A stretch of 64,000 bases of DNA, taken from Gemmata sp051859125 (GTDB taxonomy: Bacteria; Planctomycetota; Planctomycetia; Gemmatales; Gemmataceae). Positions 41,919 to 49,244 of the stretch are shown here, piece by piece. The stretch is from positions 42,723 through 106,722 of the forward strand of contig NZ_JBHYGG010000247.1 of the NCBI RefSeq assembly GCF_051859125.1, given 5' to 3'. Within the stretch, counting starts at the first letter, position 1, and every line of letters starts with the position of its first letter. The position numbers were made by a program, and so were the translations under genes. The notes under the pieces are model-generated. The model did not search any database. It was not told the origin of the DNA and was given only the letters and a program-made list of their open reading frames with translations.

Positions 41919-42357
41919 CAGCCGCCGGCGTTGGCGAACGACACGTTGGCGGCCGGCGGCAGTGCTGCCGAACGTTGGTGCAAACCGGTGGGTCAGACCG
42001 ATCACCGCACCGGCCGTGTACGAGCCCTCGGCCCCGCACCGGCACCGCCAGTACCGGCGCCCCGCCCTCCGAACGCCAAGGGTCGTCACGACCCGGCGGG
42101 ACGACGGCCCGCGGTTCTCCTTGGCTCGTCCGCAGTAGCCGGTGCGGATCGGTGACCCTTTTTCGTCGGCCTCGATGCGTCGATCCCACGCGTCGGCCAA
42201 CAGGTTTTTGGTCGCGTCTCGCCCTTGGGTAAGACGGTAGCTTCGCGAGCGTCCAGAACCGTGCCGTCGGCCGCGGACAGCGCGACAGGCTGGAGTTCCT
42301 CGTGCAGGGCCAGGAGTTGTCGGACGAGGGGTCCGATGGCCGCGGGGATCTCAATCG
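41919..42357 (-). pseudogene. Decayed transposase-like remnant
   Basis: On the minus strand one frame gives VTIEIPAAIGPLVRQLLALHEELQPVALSAADGTVLDAREATVLP (about 42354-42229). Another frame, shifted, continues ADAWDRRIEADEKGSPIRTGYC and RRVVTTLGVRRAGRRYWRCRCGAEGSYTAGAVIGLTH (about 42196-41965). The second resembles the start of an ISKra4-type transposase N-terminal region, where an L-G-x-x-R-x-x-R-x-Y-(W/Y)-R-C pattern occurs. A frameshift lies in between, and no terminal repeats were found. Assigned by pattern only. Confidence 0.4.
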
Positions 42358-42526
42358 TGACCGTAACGCCCAGAGAACATCCGTGTTCGGGTGAGGGCTA
42401 CATCATTTCCCCAAATCATCCCACTGCCGCCAGAAAAGTTGGCTACACCTTGCACCCCGCCGGCTCGACGGATGGAGTTGACAATTCGGTCAAGGTGACT
42501 AAGATAACGACTCGTGAAGTGAATCG

Positions 42527-42600
42527 CGGGCTGTAGCTCAGCTTGGTAGAGCGCTTGGTTCGGGACCAAGAGGTCGCAGGTTCGAATCCTGTCAGCCCGA
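42527..42600 (+). tRNA. tRNA-Pro(CGG)
   Basis: A 74-nt cloverleaf: acceptor CGGGCTG pairs with CAGCCCG, discriminator A at 42600; D arm GCTC...GAGC; anticodon arm CTTGG-TTCGGGA-CCAAG gives CGG; T arm GCAGG-TTCGAAT-CCTGT. Its 3' part is the core of the 45-bp attachment site shared with 58647-58691. Confidence 0.96.
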
Positions 42601-42602
42601 CT
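42558..42602 (+). other. attL of island C (tRNA-Pro 3' part)
   Basis: The 45 bp starting GTTCGGGACCAAGAGG and ending CAGCCCGACT are identical to 58647-58691. The block covers the anticodon loop through the 3' end of tRNA-Pro plus 2 bp. Confidence 0.9.
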
Positions 42603-42627
42603 GAATTTCCGAGACGTATCCCCTTTC

Positions 42628-42708
42628 AGCCGAAGCACTTCAGCTTACCGCCGGGTGGTCCGGCGTGCGGCACGAGACCCCAGGGTTTTGCGGAACCTTC
42701 CGCAAAAC
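42628..42708 (+). promoter_or_regulatory. Three-hairpin leader upstream of the island C integrase
   Basis: H1: an imperfect stem AGC-GAAG/CTTC-GCT at 42628-42645. H2: CGCCGG-GTGGT-CCGGCG at 42649-42665, followed by TGCGGCA and GAGACCC. H3: an 11-bp stem with CC loop at 42685-42708 starting GTTTTGCGG. The integrase ATG lies 17 bp downstream. The island D leader (58712-58787) has the same order with different but still complementary stem sequences. This suggests a conserved structure, either RNA in the integrase transcript or a DNA site. Confidence 0.7.
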
Positions 42709-42724
42709 ACCCGGAGCGTGTTGC

Positions 42725-44020
42725 ATGCCCCGACCGAAGAACCCCGTCCCCGCGTACCGTTTTCACAAGCAGTCCGGCCAGGCGATCGTCACCGTGAACC
42801 TCGGTGACCGCCGCAAGGACTACCTCCTCGGCCCCTACGACTCTCCCGAATCCAAGGTCGAGTACCGCCGCGTGCTCGACGACCTGGCCGCCGGCCGCCT
42901 CGACCGCGCGGCCCCCGCCGACCTCACCGTGAACGAGCTGTGCCTCCGCTACTGGAAGCACGCGGGCGAGCACTACCGCAACCCGGACGGGTCGCCGACG
43001 TCCGAGGTGGACTGCGTCCGGTACGCGGTCCGGGTTCTCCGGGAGGAGGCCGGGGAGGTTCACGCCCGCCTGTTCGGGCCGGTGCTGCTGAAGCAGGTCC
43101 GCGAGGCGATGGTCCGCAAGGGGTGGGCGCGGCCGACGGTGAACGAGGCGTGCAACCGGGTGAAGCGGGTGTTCCGGTGGGCCGTCGAGAACGAACTGGT
43201 GCCGGCCGACCGGTGGGAAGCGCTCCGGTCGGTCCCCGGGCTCCAGAAGGGGCGGACGAACGCCCCCGAGCCGGATCCGGTCGGCCCCGTGGACCGCGGG
43301 CGGGTCGCGGCCACGCTGCCGTTCGTCCGGTCCCCGGTCCGCGGGATGATCGAGGTGCAGCTCCTCACCGGGATGCGGCCGCAAGACGTGGTGCGGGTCC
43401 GGCCCCGCGACCTCGACGCGAGCGGCCCCGTCTGGCTGTACCGCCCGCCCCTCCACAAGAACGCCTACCGGGGCAAGGCCCGCGTCGTGGCGATCGGCCC
43501 GAAGGCCCAGGCGGTGCTCAAGGAGTTCGCCCCCGCGGACCCGGACGCGCACTACTTCAGCCCCCGCTCGGCCGTCGAGTCGCTCCGGGCCGAGCGGGCG
43601 GCCGCCCGGAAGACGCCCCGCTGGGCGAGTCACCTCCGGCGGAACGAGCTGAAGAGGAAGGCCGAACCACTGCGGCCGCCAGGCGAGGGGTACACGACGC
43701 ACGGGTACGCCGTGGCGGTCGCCCGCGGGTGCGAGCTGGCCTACCCGCCCCCGGCCCACCTCGCCCGGCGGGACGGCGAGTCCCGGAAGGAGTGGAAGCT
43801 GCGGCTGACCCCGGCCCAGAAGGCGGAACTGAAGGCGTGGCGGGACGCGCACCACTGGCACCCCAACCAGCTCCGCCACACGCACGGGACCGAGGTGCGG
43901 AAGCGGTACGGGCTGGAGGCGGCCCAGGTCGTGCTCGGTCACGAGTCCGCCGACGTCACCCAGGTGTACGCCGAGCGGGACGCGGCCCTCGCCGCACGGG
44001 TCGCCGCGGAGATCGGGTGA
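42725..44020 (+). CDS. Tyrosine recombinase/integrase of island C
   Basis: 431 residues from ATG 42725 (an upstream GTG at 42665 overlaps the leader hairpins). MPRPKNPVPAYRFHKQSGQAIVTVNLGDRRKDYLLG is a planctomycete arm-binding N-terminus. Catalytic motifs: LTGMRPQDVVRV (Arg I), HPNQLRHTHGTEVR (H-x-x-R), VLGHESADVTQVYAE (His and nucleophile Tyr). Probably active and responsible for integration into tRNA-Pro(CGG). Confidence 0.93.
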   Translation: MPRPKNPVPAYRFHKQSGQAIVTVNLGDRRKDYLLGPYDSPESKVEYRRVLDDLAAGRLDRAAPADLTVNELCLRYWKHAGEHYRNPDGSPTSEVDCVRYAVRVLREEAGEVHARLFGPVLLKQVREAMVRKGWARPTVNEACNRVKRVFRWAVENELVPADRWEALRSVPGLQKGRTNAPEPDPVGPVDRGRVAATLPFVRSPVRGMIEVQLLTGMRPQDVVRVRPRDLDASGPVWLYRPPLHKNAYRGKARVVAIGPKAQAVLKEFAPADPDAHYFSPRSAVESLRAERAAARKTPRWASHLRRNELKRKAEPLRPPGEGYTTHGYAVAVARGCELAYPPPAHLARRDGESRKEWKLRLTPAQKAELKAWRDAHHWHPNQLRHTHGTEVRKRYGLEAAQVVLGHESADVTQVYAERDAALAARVAAEIG

Positions 44021-44072
44021 GCAGGTACTCCCGACCGCGCGATCGAGCATCCCGGCCACGGACAAGGGGGAA

Positions 44073-44465
44073 TCAACGCCCTCGTTGATTCCCGGCGGGG
44101 TTGTCGTCCGGGCGGACCGGTACGCCCGGCGACGGGATCCTCGCGGATGACGTCTCGGGTGTGGCAAGCCGGTAGGACGTGCTCATCTCGTACGGTTGGG
44201 CCGCCGTTTGGCGGGACAAGTTGGCGTTGCATGCCTGATACAGGCAAAAGGCGGCCACAGCCACGAACACGATGAAGGGGCCCACCTTCAGTACTTGAAT
44301 CTTGACCCCGGCTCTCTCCATCGTGAGGTCTGTCGAATTCTCGTCGCCCCGCTTCAGTCGGAGAACAAGATAGGCGAGGCTCACGCACACGATGGCGACG
44401 GCCACCAGCGACAGCCGCACGATGTCTTGGAAGACGTTCACCACCAGCAATTCTGTCGGGCCCAT
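44073..44465 (-). CDS. Two-span membrane protein, 130 aa
   Basis: ATG at 44463-44465. Spans at about residues 18-36 (RLSLVAVAIVCVSLAYLVL) and 62-77 (GPFIVFVAVAAFCLYQAC), with a short charged loop between. The C-terminal tail is polar. Convergent with the integrase. The function is unknown. Confidence 0.5.
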   Translation of the reverse strand: MGPTELLVVNVFQDIVRLSLVAVAIVCVSLAYLVLRLKRGDENSTDLTMERAGVKIQVLKVGPFIVFVAVAAFCLYQACNANLSRQTAAQPYEMSTSYRLATPETSSARIPSPGVPVRPDDNPAGNQRGR

Positions 44466-44652
44466 CTTGGTCCTTCGGTTCGGTTACCTCCGTTGCCACC
44501 TGGGCCGCGACATAGCGGTTACCTGTTCGACGTGCAATGCCAAGTTTTCCTGCGTCCCGCAACCTGCCGCACACCCGCCCCTTTCGCCGCCCGCGCGGGC
44601 GGCGAACCGCGGTGTTCTCCCCCGCGGTTCGGTTGAGCTAGCGGCCAAACGA

Positions 44653-44682
44653 ACCGGCCCGGGGAGCGCTCCCCGGGCCGGT
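44653..44682 (-). terminator. 30-nt perfect palindrome downstream of the first ParB-like gene
   Basis: Starts ACCGGCCCGGGGAGCG, palindromic about 44667/44668 with no loop, 31 bp beyond the ParB-like stop at 44714 (minus strand). It shares the GGGGAG-CGCTCCCC core with other hairpins in the island. Confidence 0.6.
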
Positions 44683-44713
44683 CGTAACGATCCCCGTTAC
44701 AACTGATGCCCGC

Positions 44714-45748
44714 TCACCGCTCGGCCTGCCCCGCGTAGAGCTGGGCCTCGACGCTGCTGGCGGCCGCCGCGAGGTCCGCGGGCACGGGCCACGTCTCGAC
44801 CTTGATCGTCTTCGGCGGACCCTTCTCGCCGATCGGGGCCAGCTCCTCCCGCTCCTGTACCTCGGTCGGGAACCCGGCCGCCTTCAGGGCCGCCCGCACC
44901 GGCCCCGCGTACCGCGACCGGAGCAGATCCTCGACGCACCTGCCGGCGGCCCGCACCGCCCTCTTGAACTCGGCGAGAGAGGCTTCGGCACCGGCCAACA
45001 CGGGATCTTCGGCGGCCCGCACCTCGGTCGCCGGCTTCTTCTCCGCCCGCTTCTTCCGCACAACAACTTCGTCCCGGGCAAGTGTGCTCGGGGACACGCC
45101 GATCTCCTTGGCCGCCTGGGTGGTGCTCAGCCCCTGCTGCTTCAACTCCTCGGCCAGTTCGACGCGGGCGACCTGATCCCGCGACAGCTCCTCGGCCGGG
45201 ATGAGCCGGGCGGTTATGCGGTCCACCCTCAGCCCGGCCGCAGCGATGTACTTGTCCACGACGCCGTGGGACAGGCCGCACGCCCGGGCGATGGCCCGGC
45301 CGGTTCCGCCGTTCCGCTTCCCGGCCTCGATCACGCGGGCGAGGAGCATTGGGTTCGACACGAGCCGGTCGAACGCCCGGCGGCAGTCGTCCGGGGTCCG
45401 CTGCATCCCGTGCCGGGCGTTGCTGGAGAGGGCCCACAGCTCGGCGTCCTCGCGGGTGCCGGCGAACACCAGGCACTCGACCCCGGACACCCCGCGGCGG
45501 CGGTACGCCTCGCCCCGGTTGAACCCGTCGATCACGTACAGCCACGGGTCGGCCGCCGACCTCCCGGGCCGGGCGACCTCGGCCACTTCGAGCGGCTCGA
45601 ACCGCTCGCCGTCCTCGTGGGCCTCGACGAGCCGGCGGACGTGCTCCTCGTTGAACGGCTCCCCGCGGACCTGGAACGCGGTGTCGAACAGCAGCCGCTC
45701 CAGGGGGAGCGTCACGCGGCGGGGCTTGGGGCGGACGATCTGCGACAT
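44714..45748 (-). CDS. ParB-like nuclease-domain protein, 344 aa
   Basis: ATG at 45746-45748. FQVRGEPFNEEHVRRLVEAHEDG then WLYVIDGFNRGEAYRRRGVSGVECLVF (residues 60-90) form the ParB N-terminal CTPase-like domain, with the (I)DG(F/H)NR motif. LWALSSNARHGMQRT and an HTH (IARACGLSHGVVDKYIA) follow. Residues 200-225 hold an HTH (STTQAAKEIGVSPSTLARDEVV). It may be a regulator or partition protein of the island. Its start overlaps nothing. Confidence 0.75.
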   Translation of the reverse strand: MSQIVRPKPRRVTLPLERLLFDTAFQVRGEPFNEEHVRRLVEAHEDGERFEPLEVAEVARPGRSAADPWLYVIDGFNRGEAYRRRGVSGVECLVFAGTREDAELWALSSNARHGMQRTPDDCRRAFDRLVSNPMLLARVIEAGKRNGGTGRAIARACGLSHGVVDKYIAAAGLRVDRITARLIPAEELSRDQVARVELAEELKQQGLSTTQAAKEIGVSPSTLARDEVVVRKKRAEKKPATEVRAAEDPVLAGAEASLAEFKRAVRAAGRCVEDLLRSRYAGPVRAALKAAGFPTEVQEREELAPIGEKGPPKTIKVETWPVPADLAAAASSVEAQLYAGQAER

Positions 45749-45880
45749 GGGGGAACTCTCGGGTGGGGTGCGGGAACTGTCGGCCGATGCGGGAGCGAGG
45801 TGCCACTCCGAATGTGGCACCTCACCCGGATGGTATCATGCGTACACCAGTGGTCCGCCCGCGCGGGCGCGCGACGGGGT

Positions 45881-46153
45881 TCAGTAGTCGCGGCCGCGGT
45901 CGGTGATTGCGGCGGCGGCCGCGTAGTCCCAGGCCGTGTCCAGGAAGAGTTGGCGGATCGGGTCGGAGGCGTAGCCGGCCGGGCACTCCTCGTCGATCCA
46001 CTCGGCCAGCCGGTACAGCCGCACGAGCTTCACGCGGAGCGCCTCCGCGTCCCGCTTCGGGTTCGTGCGGGTCGCCGTCCGGGTCGCCGTCCGGTTCGCC
46101 GTGCGGCCGGGCTTCTTCGCCGCCGTCCTCGTGGCCCTGGTCGCAGTCGTCAT
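45881..46153 (-). CDS. Hypothetical protein, 90 aa, with a TRTA repeat
   Basis: ATG at 46151-46153. The N-terminus is highly basic with tandem T-R-T-A and T-N-R-T units encoded by CCGGGTCGCCGT-like repeats in the DNA. The C-terminal half (ALRVKLVRLYRLAEWIDEECPAGYASDPIRQLFLDTAWDYAA) is helical. A GCCCGCGCGGGC copy lies 12 bp downstream of the stop. The family is not recognised. Confidence 0.45.
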   Translation of the reverse strand: MTTATRATRTAAKKPGRTANRTATRTATRTNPKRDAEALRVKLVRLYRLAEWIDEECPAGYASDPIRQLFLDTAWDYAAAAAITDRGRDY

Positions 46154-46200
46154 GGTCGGTCCTCAGTGGGTGGGGGGCCGCTGGCGTCTGGGGGGGCCCT

Positions 46201-46262
46201 CGGGGGGGGGGGGGTGCGGGGGGGGGGGGGCCCGCGCCCCCGCGGGGGCGCGCGGCCGGGGC
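46201..46262. other. G-run low-complexity segment
   Basis: Two runs of about 13 G (near 46202-46214 and 46218-46230) separated by TGC, then a C/G-rich CCCGCGCCCCCGCGGGGGC piece. It could form a G-quadruplex or a C/G hairpin, or mark a sequencing problem. It lies in the gap between two minus-strand genes. Confidence 0.6.
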
Positions 46263-46273
46263 CGGGGGCGTTC

Positions 46274-46687
46274 TCAGAACTGCTCGGGCTGGTCATCGAC
46301 CTCGGTGCGGCCGGTGTCGGCGTCCGGGTTGACTGGGGAGTCCATCCAGCCGTTCGCGAGGATCGCCCGCACGGCCTCGACGTGCTTACAAGGCCGGCCC
46401 TTGCCGTAGCTGAACCCCTTGCAGTCGCACCGCCACTCGGTGCCGCGGTGCGGGACGAAGACGTCGTAGCCGTCGGCCGCCCCCTCGGCGTCGGTCTGCC
46501 CGCCGCGGCAGTCGAACCGGAACGCCCGGCCGGGCCACGGGGTCTGGAACTCGCGGACCGCGTAGGTCGCCATCACCCGGGGCTTCTCGATGATGAGGAG
46601 CCCGGTCCCGGGGCCGACCGGCGTCCAGCGGATGCCGGACCGCGGGGCACTCTTGGTCGGGGGGAGCAGCTCGGTGTAAACTTGCAT
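46274..46687 (-). CDS. SWIM zinc-finger protein, 137 aa
   Basis: ATG at 46685-46687. RCDCKGFSYGKGRPCKHVEAVRAIL holds a SWIM finger: C87, C89, C100, H102 (C-x-C-xn-C-x-H). SWIM fingers bind DNA or proteins. The N-terminal half is beta-rich (GTGLLIIEKPRVMATYAVREFQ). The tail is acidic (DADTGRTEVDDQPEQF). It is possibly a partner of a helicase or transposase; the context gives no clue. Confidence 0.7.
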   Translation of the reverse strand: MQVYTELLPPTKSAPRSGIRWTPVGPGTGLLIIEKPRVMATYAVREFQTPWPGRAFRFDCRGGQTDAEGAADGYDVFVPHRGTEWRCDCKGFSYGKGRPCKHVEAVRAILANGWMDSPVNPDADTGRTEVDDQPEQF

Positions 46688-46767
46688 TGCTCGACTCCTG
46701 GTAACTTCAGGGGTTGGGAAGTGGCCCGGCCGGTGCTCGTAACACCGGCCGGGCCGCGTCATTCACG

Positions 46768-46896
46768 TCACTCGTCCTCGCCGCCGCTCATCGCCGCCGT
46801 CAGCCCGGCCCCGGCCAGGACCACACTCCCGACGACGACGTTGCCGAGGGCGATCAGGGCCAAACCGCACACGACCTGGATCAGTGCTCCGAACAT
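46768..46896 (-). CDS. Small hydrophobic protein, 42 aa
   Basis: ATG at 46894-46896. Two hydrophobic segments (FGALIQVVCGLALIAL and VVVGSVVLAGAGLTAAM) followed by an acidic tail GGEDE. It resembles holin-like or type-I-toxin-like small proteins only in general terms. Confidence 0.4.
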   Translation of the reverse strand: MFGALIQVVCGLALIALGNVVVGSVVLAGAGLTAAMSGGEDE

Positions 46897-46958
46897 CTCG
46901 CGTCCCCCACTCGGTGTTTCCGGCCCGACCGCACCAACCGTCTCGACACGGTGAACTA

Positions 46959-47016
46959 TAGCCAACTGGCTATTGCTAGTCAACTGGCTATCTGGAAAAT
47001 TCTTGCCAGTTGGCTA
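46959..47016. promoter_or_regulatory. Three operator-like TAGCCA-NN-TGGCTA repeats
   Basis: Inverted repeats at 46959-46972 (TAGCCAACTGGCTA), 46977-46990 (TAGTCAACTGGCTA) and 47003-47016 (TTGCCAGTTGGCTA), in an AT-rich gap upstream of the XRE gene. These are plausible binding sites for the XRE repressor that follows. Confidence 0.75.
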
Positions 47017-47055
47017 TACTGATGTGGGGCGAGTTCACACGCGGGAGGGCAGTTG

Positions 47056-47361
47056 ATGCCAGACAGAGAACTGGTCGATGGGCTCGCGGCGAAGCTGAAG
47101 GCGGCCCGCGACGCGGCCGGCCTGTCGCAACAGGACGCCGGGGAGAAGTCGGGCGTGCATCACGTCAGCATCGCCCGCTTCGAGACGGACAAGCGGGTGC
47201 CGACCCTAGCCATCCTCTACAAGCTGGCAGCGGCCTACGGTGTGACCGTCTGCGACCTGCTACCGCCCGCAGACGGGGAATCGCTCCCCGGGGCGGGGGA
47301 GACGGCCGCCCGCGCGGGCGGGGCTGGGACGACGGCGAAGAAGAGAGGCAAGGGGAAGTGA
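47056..47361 (+). CDS. XRE-type helix-turn-helix repressor, 101 aa
   Basis: ATG at 47056 with GGAGGG upstream. LAAKLKAARDAAGLSQQDAGEKSGVHHVSIARFETDKRVPTLAILYKLAAAYGVTVCDLL is a complete XRE HTH (residues 10-68). The C-terminal tail is Gly/Lys-rich and includes a GCCCGCGCGGGC copy in coding frame. It likely represses from the three upstream operators. Confidence 0.88.
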   Translation: MPDRELVDGLAAKLKAARDAAGLSQQDAGEKSGVHHVSIARFETDKRVPTLAILYKLAAAYGVTVCDLLPPADGESLPGAGETAARAGGAGTTAKKRGKGK

Positions 47362-47383
47362 ACGACCTTGCGGCCTAAACCGA

Positions 47384-47420
47384 TTATGCAGTTGACATGC
47401 TGCATAATGGTGTATACTAT
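47384..47420 (+). promoter_or_regulatory. Promoter and operator of the toxin-antitoxin pair
   Basis: TTGACA at 47392-47397, 17 bp to TACTAT at 47415-47420, a near-consensus promoter. An 8-bp inverted repeat TTATGCAG-N8-CTGCATAA (47384-47407) overlaps the -35 box and is probably the antitoxin operator. The start ATG is 40 bp downstream. Confidence 0.75.
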
Positions 47421-47459
47421 GCAACGTAGTTCCGCACCTCATCTCAAGAGGAACTACGG

Positions 47460-47876
47460 ATGGCCGACGACCACGCACGGAAACCAGTCAAGGTCGGCGT
47501 CAAAGAAGGCGCGGGGCCGCCACCGGGTTACAAGTGGAATGTGGACCTGCTTGACCAGTCCCACCGGGAGGCCATGGGCATCCTGACTGAGGAGCAGTAC
47601 GACCACGTTTCACGGCAATTCCGTGAACTCGCTACCGAGGACGAGCCCTCTAATAGCCCGACGGTGGATGTGAGGCCGTTCAACGATTTGTTTGAACTTC
47701 GCGACAAGGGAGGTATCCTTGGGAAGATCAACATTCGTGTTTTTTTCGCTGTCTGCCGGGGCAAAAGAACGCTTGTTGTTCTCGGCACGATCAACAAGAA
47801 AAACGACGGCAAGACCCCGGGTTGGGTCGCGCCACTGATGCGGTACAGATTGCGTAAGTACCTTGCCAGCAATTGA
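47460..47876 (+). CDS. HigB/RelE-like toxin, 138 aa
   Basis: ATG at 47460 with GAGGAA site. The C-terminal half VRPFNDLFELRDKGGILGKINIRVFFAVCRGKRTLVVLGTINKKNDGKTPGWVAPLMRYRLRKYL fits the HigB/RelE toxin fold (LFELR, then a hydrophobic strand and NKKNDGKTP, the usual KK..KTP). Proteins of this type cleave mRNA at the ribosome. The order toxin-first is typical of HigBA. A partner XRE protein gene follows 29 bp later. Confidence 0.7.
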   Translation: MADDHARKPVKVGVKEGAGPPPGYKWNVDLLDQSHREAMGILTEEQYDHVSRQFRELATEDEPSNSPTVDVRPFNDLFELRDKGGILGKINIRVFFAVCRGKRTLVVLGTINKKNDGKTPGWVAPLMRYRLRKYLASN

Positions 47877-47905
47877 CACACGACACAGACCAACAGGGGA
47901 CCAAC

Positions 47906-48424
47906 GTGAACCATTCGCAGGGGGGTAGAGCCGTGACCGCAAAGGAAACCTATGAGGTGCTCGACAACCTGCCCGAAGAGGACCAGCAGTTCGTTCTCGC
48001 ATTGTCGGTCATCATGAACCGGATCAACCGACTGGACCCGGCCGACCGAGACGATCTTTTTGCCCTGATGAACGAGTGGCAAAAAACGAGCGATCGCGAG
48101 GAGCGGGTTAAGATCAAGACGGCGATGCTTGAGATCATGACCCAGGGTCAGGTCGCCTCGAATCCGCTCGCCCTCGCGGGAGATCATCCGGTCCACCCGA
48201 TGGCGAGCAACTGGTCGCGTCACGTCGGGGCGAAGATTCGGAAACTCCGTGAAGAGATGGGGCTGACGCAGACTCAGCTGGCTGAGAAAGCTGGTTTGCC
48301 GCAGCCTCATATCAGCCGGATTGAAACTGCTACCTACACCGCAACCCGCAAAACTCTTGAGAAAATCGCCGCAGCTCTTGGTGTGCCGGTGGGGCAGCTC
48401 GACCCATGTGAAGACCTAGACTGA
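47906..48424 (+). CDS. HigA-like antitoxin with C-terminal XRE domain, 172 aa
   Basis: The GTG at 47906 follows AGGGGACCAAC; a TTG at 47873 is the alternative. The N-terminal half is an acidic helix (YEVLDNLPEEDQQFVLALSVIMNRINRLDPADRDDLF). HTH: IRKLREEMGLTQTQLAEKAGLPQPHISRIETATYTATRKTLEKIAAALGV. The XRE domain at the C-terminus is typical of HigA. It presumably neutralises the upstream HigB-like toxin and represses the promoter. Confidence 0.75.
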   Translation: MNHSQGGRAVTAKETYEVLDNLPEEDQQFVLALSVIMNRINRLDPADRDDLFALMNEWQKTSDREERVKIKTAMLEIMTQGQVASNPLALAGDHPVHPMASNWSRHVGAKIRKLREEMGLTQTQLAEKAGLPQPHISRIETATYTATRKTLEKIAAALGVPVGQLDPCEDLD

Positions 48425-48441
48425 GGTGATCGCACGACGCA

Positions 48442-48475
48442 CGACGCCGGCGGGGAGTGCTCCCCGCCGGCGTCG
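48442..48475 (+). terminator. Intrinsic terminator of the toxin-antitoxin operon
   Basis: A 16-bp perfect stem, starting CGACGCCGGCGGGGAG at 48442 with a TG loop and complementary arm 48460-48475, then GTTGTTGTT. It lies 17 bp after the antitoxin stop. Confidence 0.85.
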
Positions 48476-48603
48476 GTTGTTGTTCAGTAGGCAACGACTC
48501 AACCCGCGCGTCGGTCGCCCTGTTTGGGCCGTCGGATCACGTCAACCGCCCGGCCCGGCTGCACTTAGACTCGCGCGGCAACCATCGTCTTTTCGCCAAC
48601 GGT

Positions 48604-48873
48604 TCAACCTCGTTCCCAGCCGCTCACCACCGACGCCGCGAACCGCCTCGCTTCCGCCGTCGAACCGTCGTTGGTCATGCTCGCGACCGCCGCCCCGATG
48701 CCGGAGGTGGCCGGGTCGTCCGGGGCGTTGAGGATCGGCCCCACCGCGGCCAGCACCGCCTGGCGTCCGGCCGCTTCAAGCTTCAGGGCGTTGAGCAGGT
48801 CCACGAGGAACGCGGCCACCTTGCCGGGGGAGTCGAGAGCGGCAGCAACGGCGGAGACGTCGAGGTCGTACAT
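48604..48873 (-). CDS. Hypothetical protein, 89 aa
   Basis: The ATG at 48871-48873 with GAAGGA six bases upstream is preferred over a closer ATG at 48879. The protein is helical and Ala/Val-rich (YDLDVSAVAAALDSPGKVAAFLVDLLNALKLEAAGRQAVLAAVG). The family is unknown. Confidence 0.45.
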   Translation of the reverse strand: MYDLDVSAVAAALDSPGKVAAFLVDLLNALKLEAAGRQAVLAAVGPILNAPDDPATSGIGAAVASMTNDGSTAEARRFAASVVSGWERG

Positions 48874-48923
48874 GATCATTCCTTCAGAGGTGGTTCAAGG
48901 ATTCTCGCCCGCGCGGGCGGGGC

Positions 48924-49244
48924 TCAGGCGTCCGGCTCGTACCCCGGGCACGTCTCGCACTCGACCGACTGGCGGACGGTGCCGCGGCCGGCGTCGCAGG
49001 TGCGGCCGTCGTCCCGGCGGCACGTCCGGCATCCGGATCGCTTCACCACGCGGCCGAGGTGAACGCACGGCAGCGGGCGGAGCACGGCGGGCTTGTGGGC
49101 GGCCGGTGGTGCGGAGGCCGGGTCGATGACCACCTGCCCGCCGGACAGGGCCACGGACGCCGCCGGCCCGCCGGCCCGCTCGGTCCACTGCGGGTCGACG
49201 CCCCAGCGGGGGTTCAGGTGGCTGGCGTGGGGGGAGCGGCTCAC
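48924..49244 (-). CDS. Hypothetical protein with Cys-rich tail, 106 aa
   Basis: GTG at 49242-49244, overlapping the sulfotransferase-like stop. The C-terminal CVHLGRVVKRSGCRTCRRDDGRTCDAGRGTVRQSVECETCPGY has six cysteines and may form a zinc site. A GCCCGCGCGGGC copy lies 5 bp beyond its stop. Phage zinc-finger-like proteins often have this feature. Confidence 0.45.
   Translation of the reverse strand: MSRSPHASHLNPRWGVDPQWTERAGGPAASVALSGGQVVIDPASAPPAAHKPAVLRPLPCVHLGRVVKRSGCRTCRRDDGRTCDAGRGTVRQSVECETCPGYEPDA

Noticed and set aside
41883..42200. 105-codon minus frame as an intact gene
   Set aside because: Only the middle resembles a transposase, the N-terminal part lies in another frame, so it is listed as a pseudogene.
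37777..42354. 1525-codon open frame over the cytochrome
   Set aside because: The N-terminal 178 codons lack a signal and cover the transposase remnant; a ribosome site and signal/TM segment support ATG 41818-41820.
46231..46262. A ninth GCCCGCGCGGGC-type palindrome in CCCGCGCCCCCGCGGGGGCGCGCGG
   Set aside because: It lacks the exact 12-mer; it is a general GC-rich hairpin next to the G runs.
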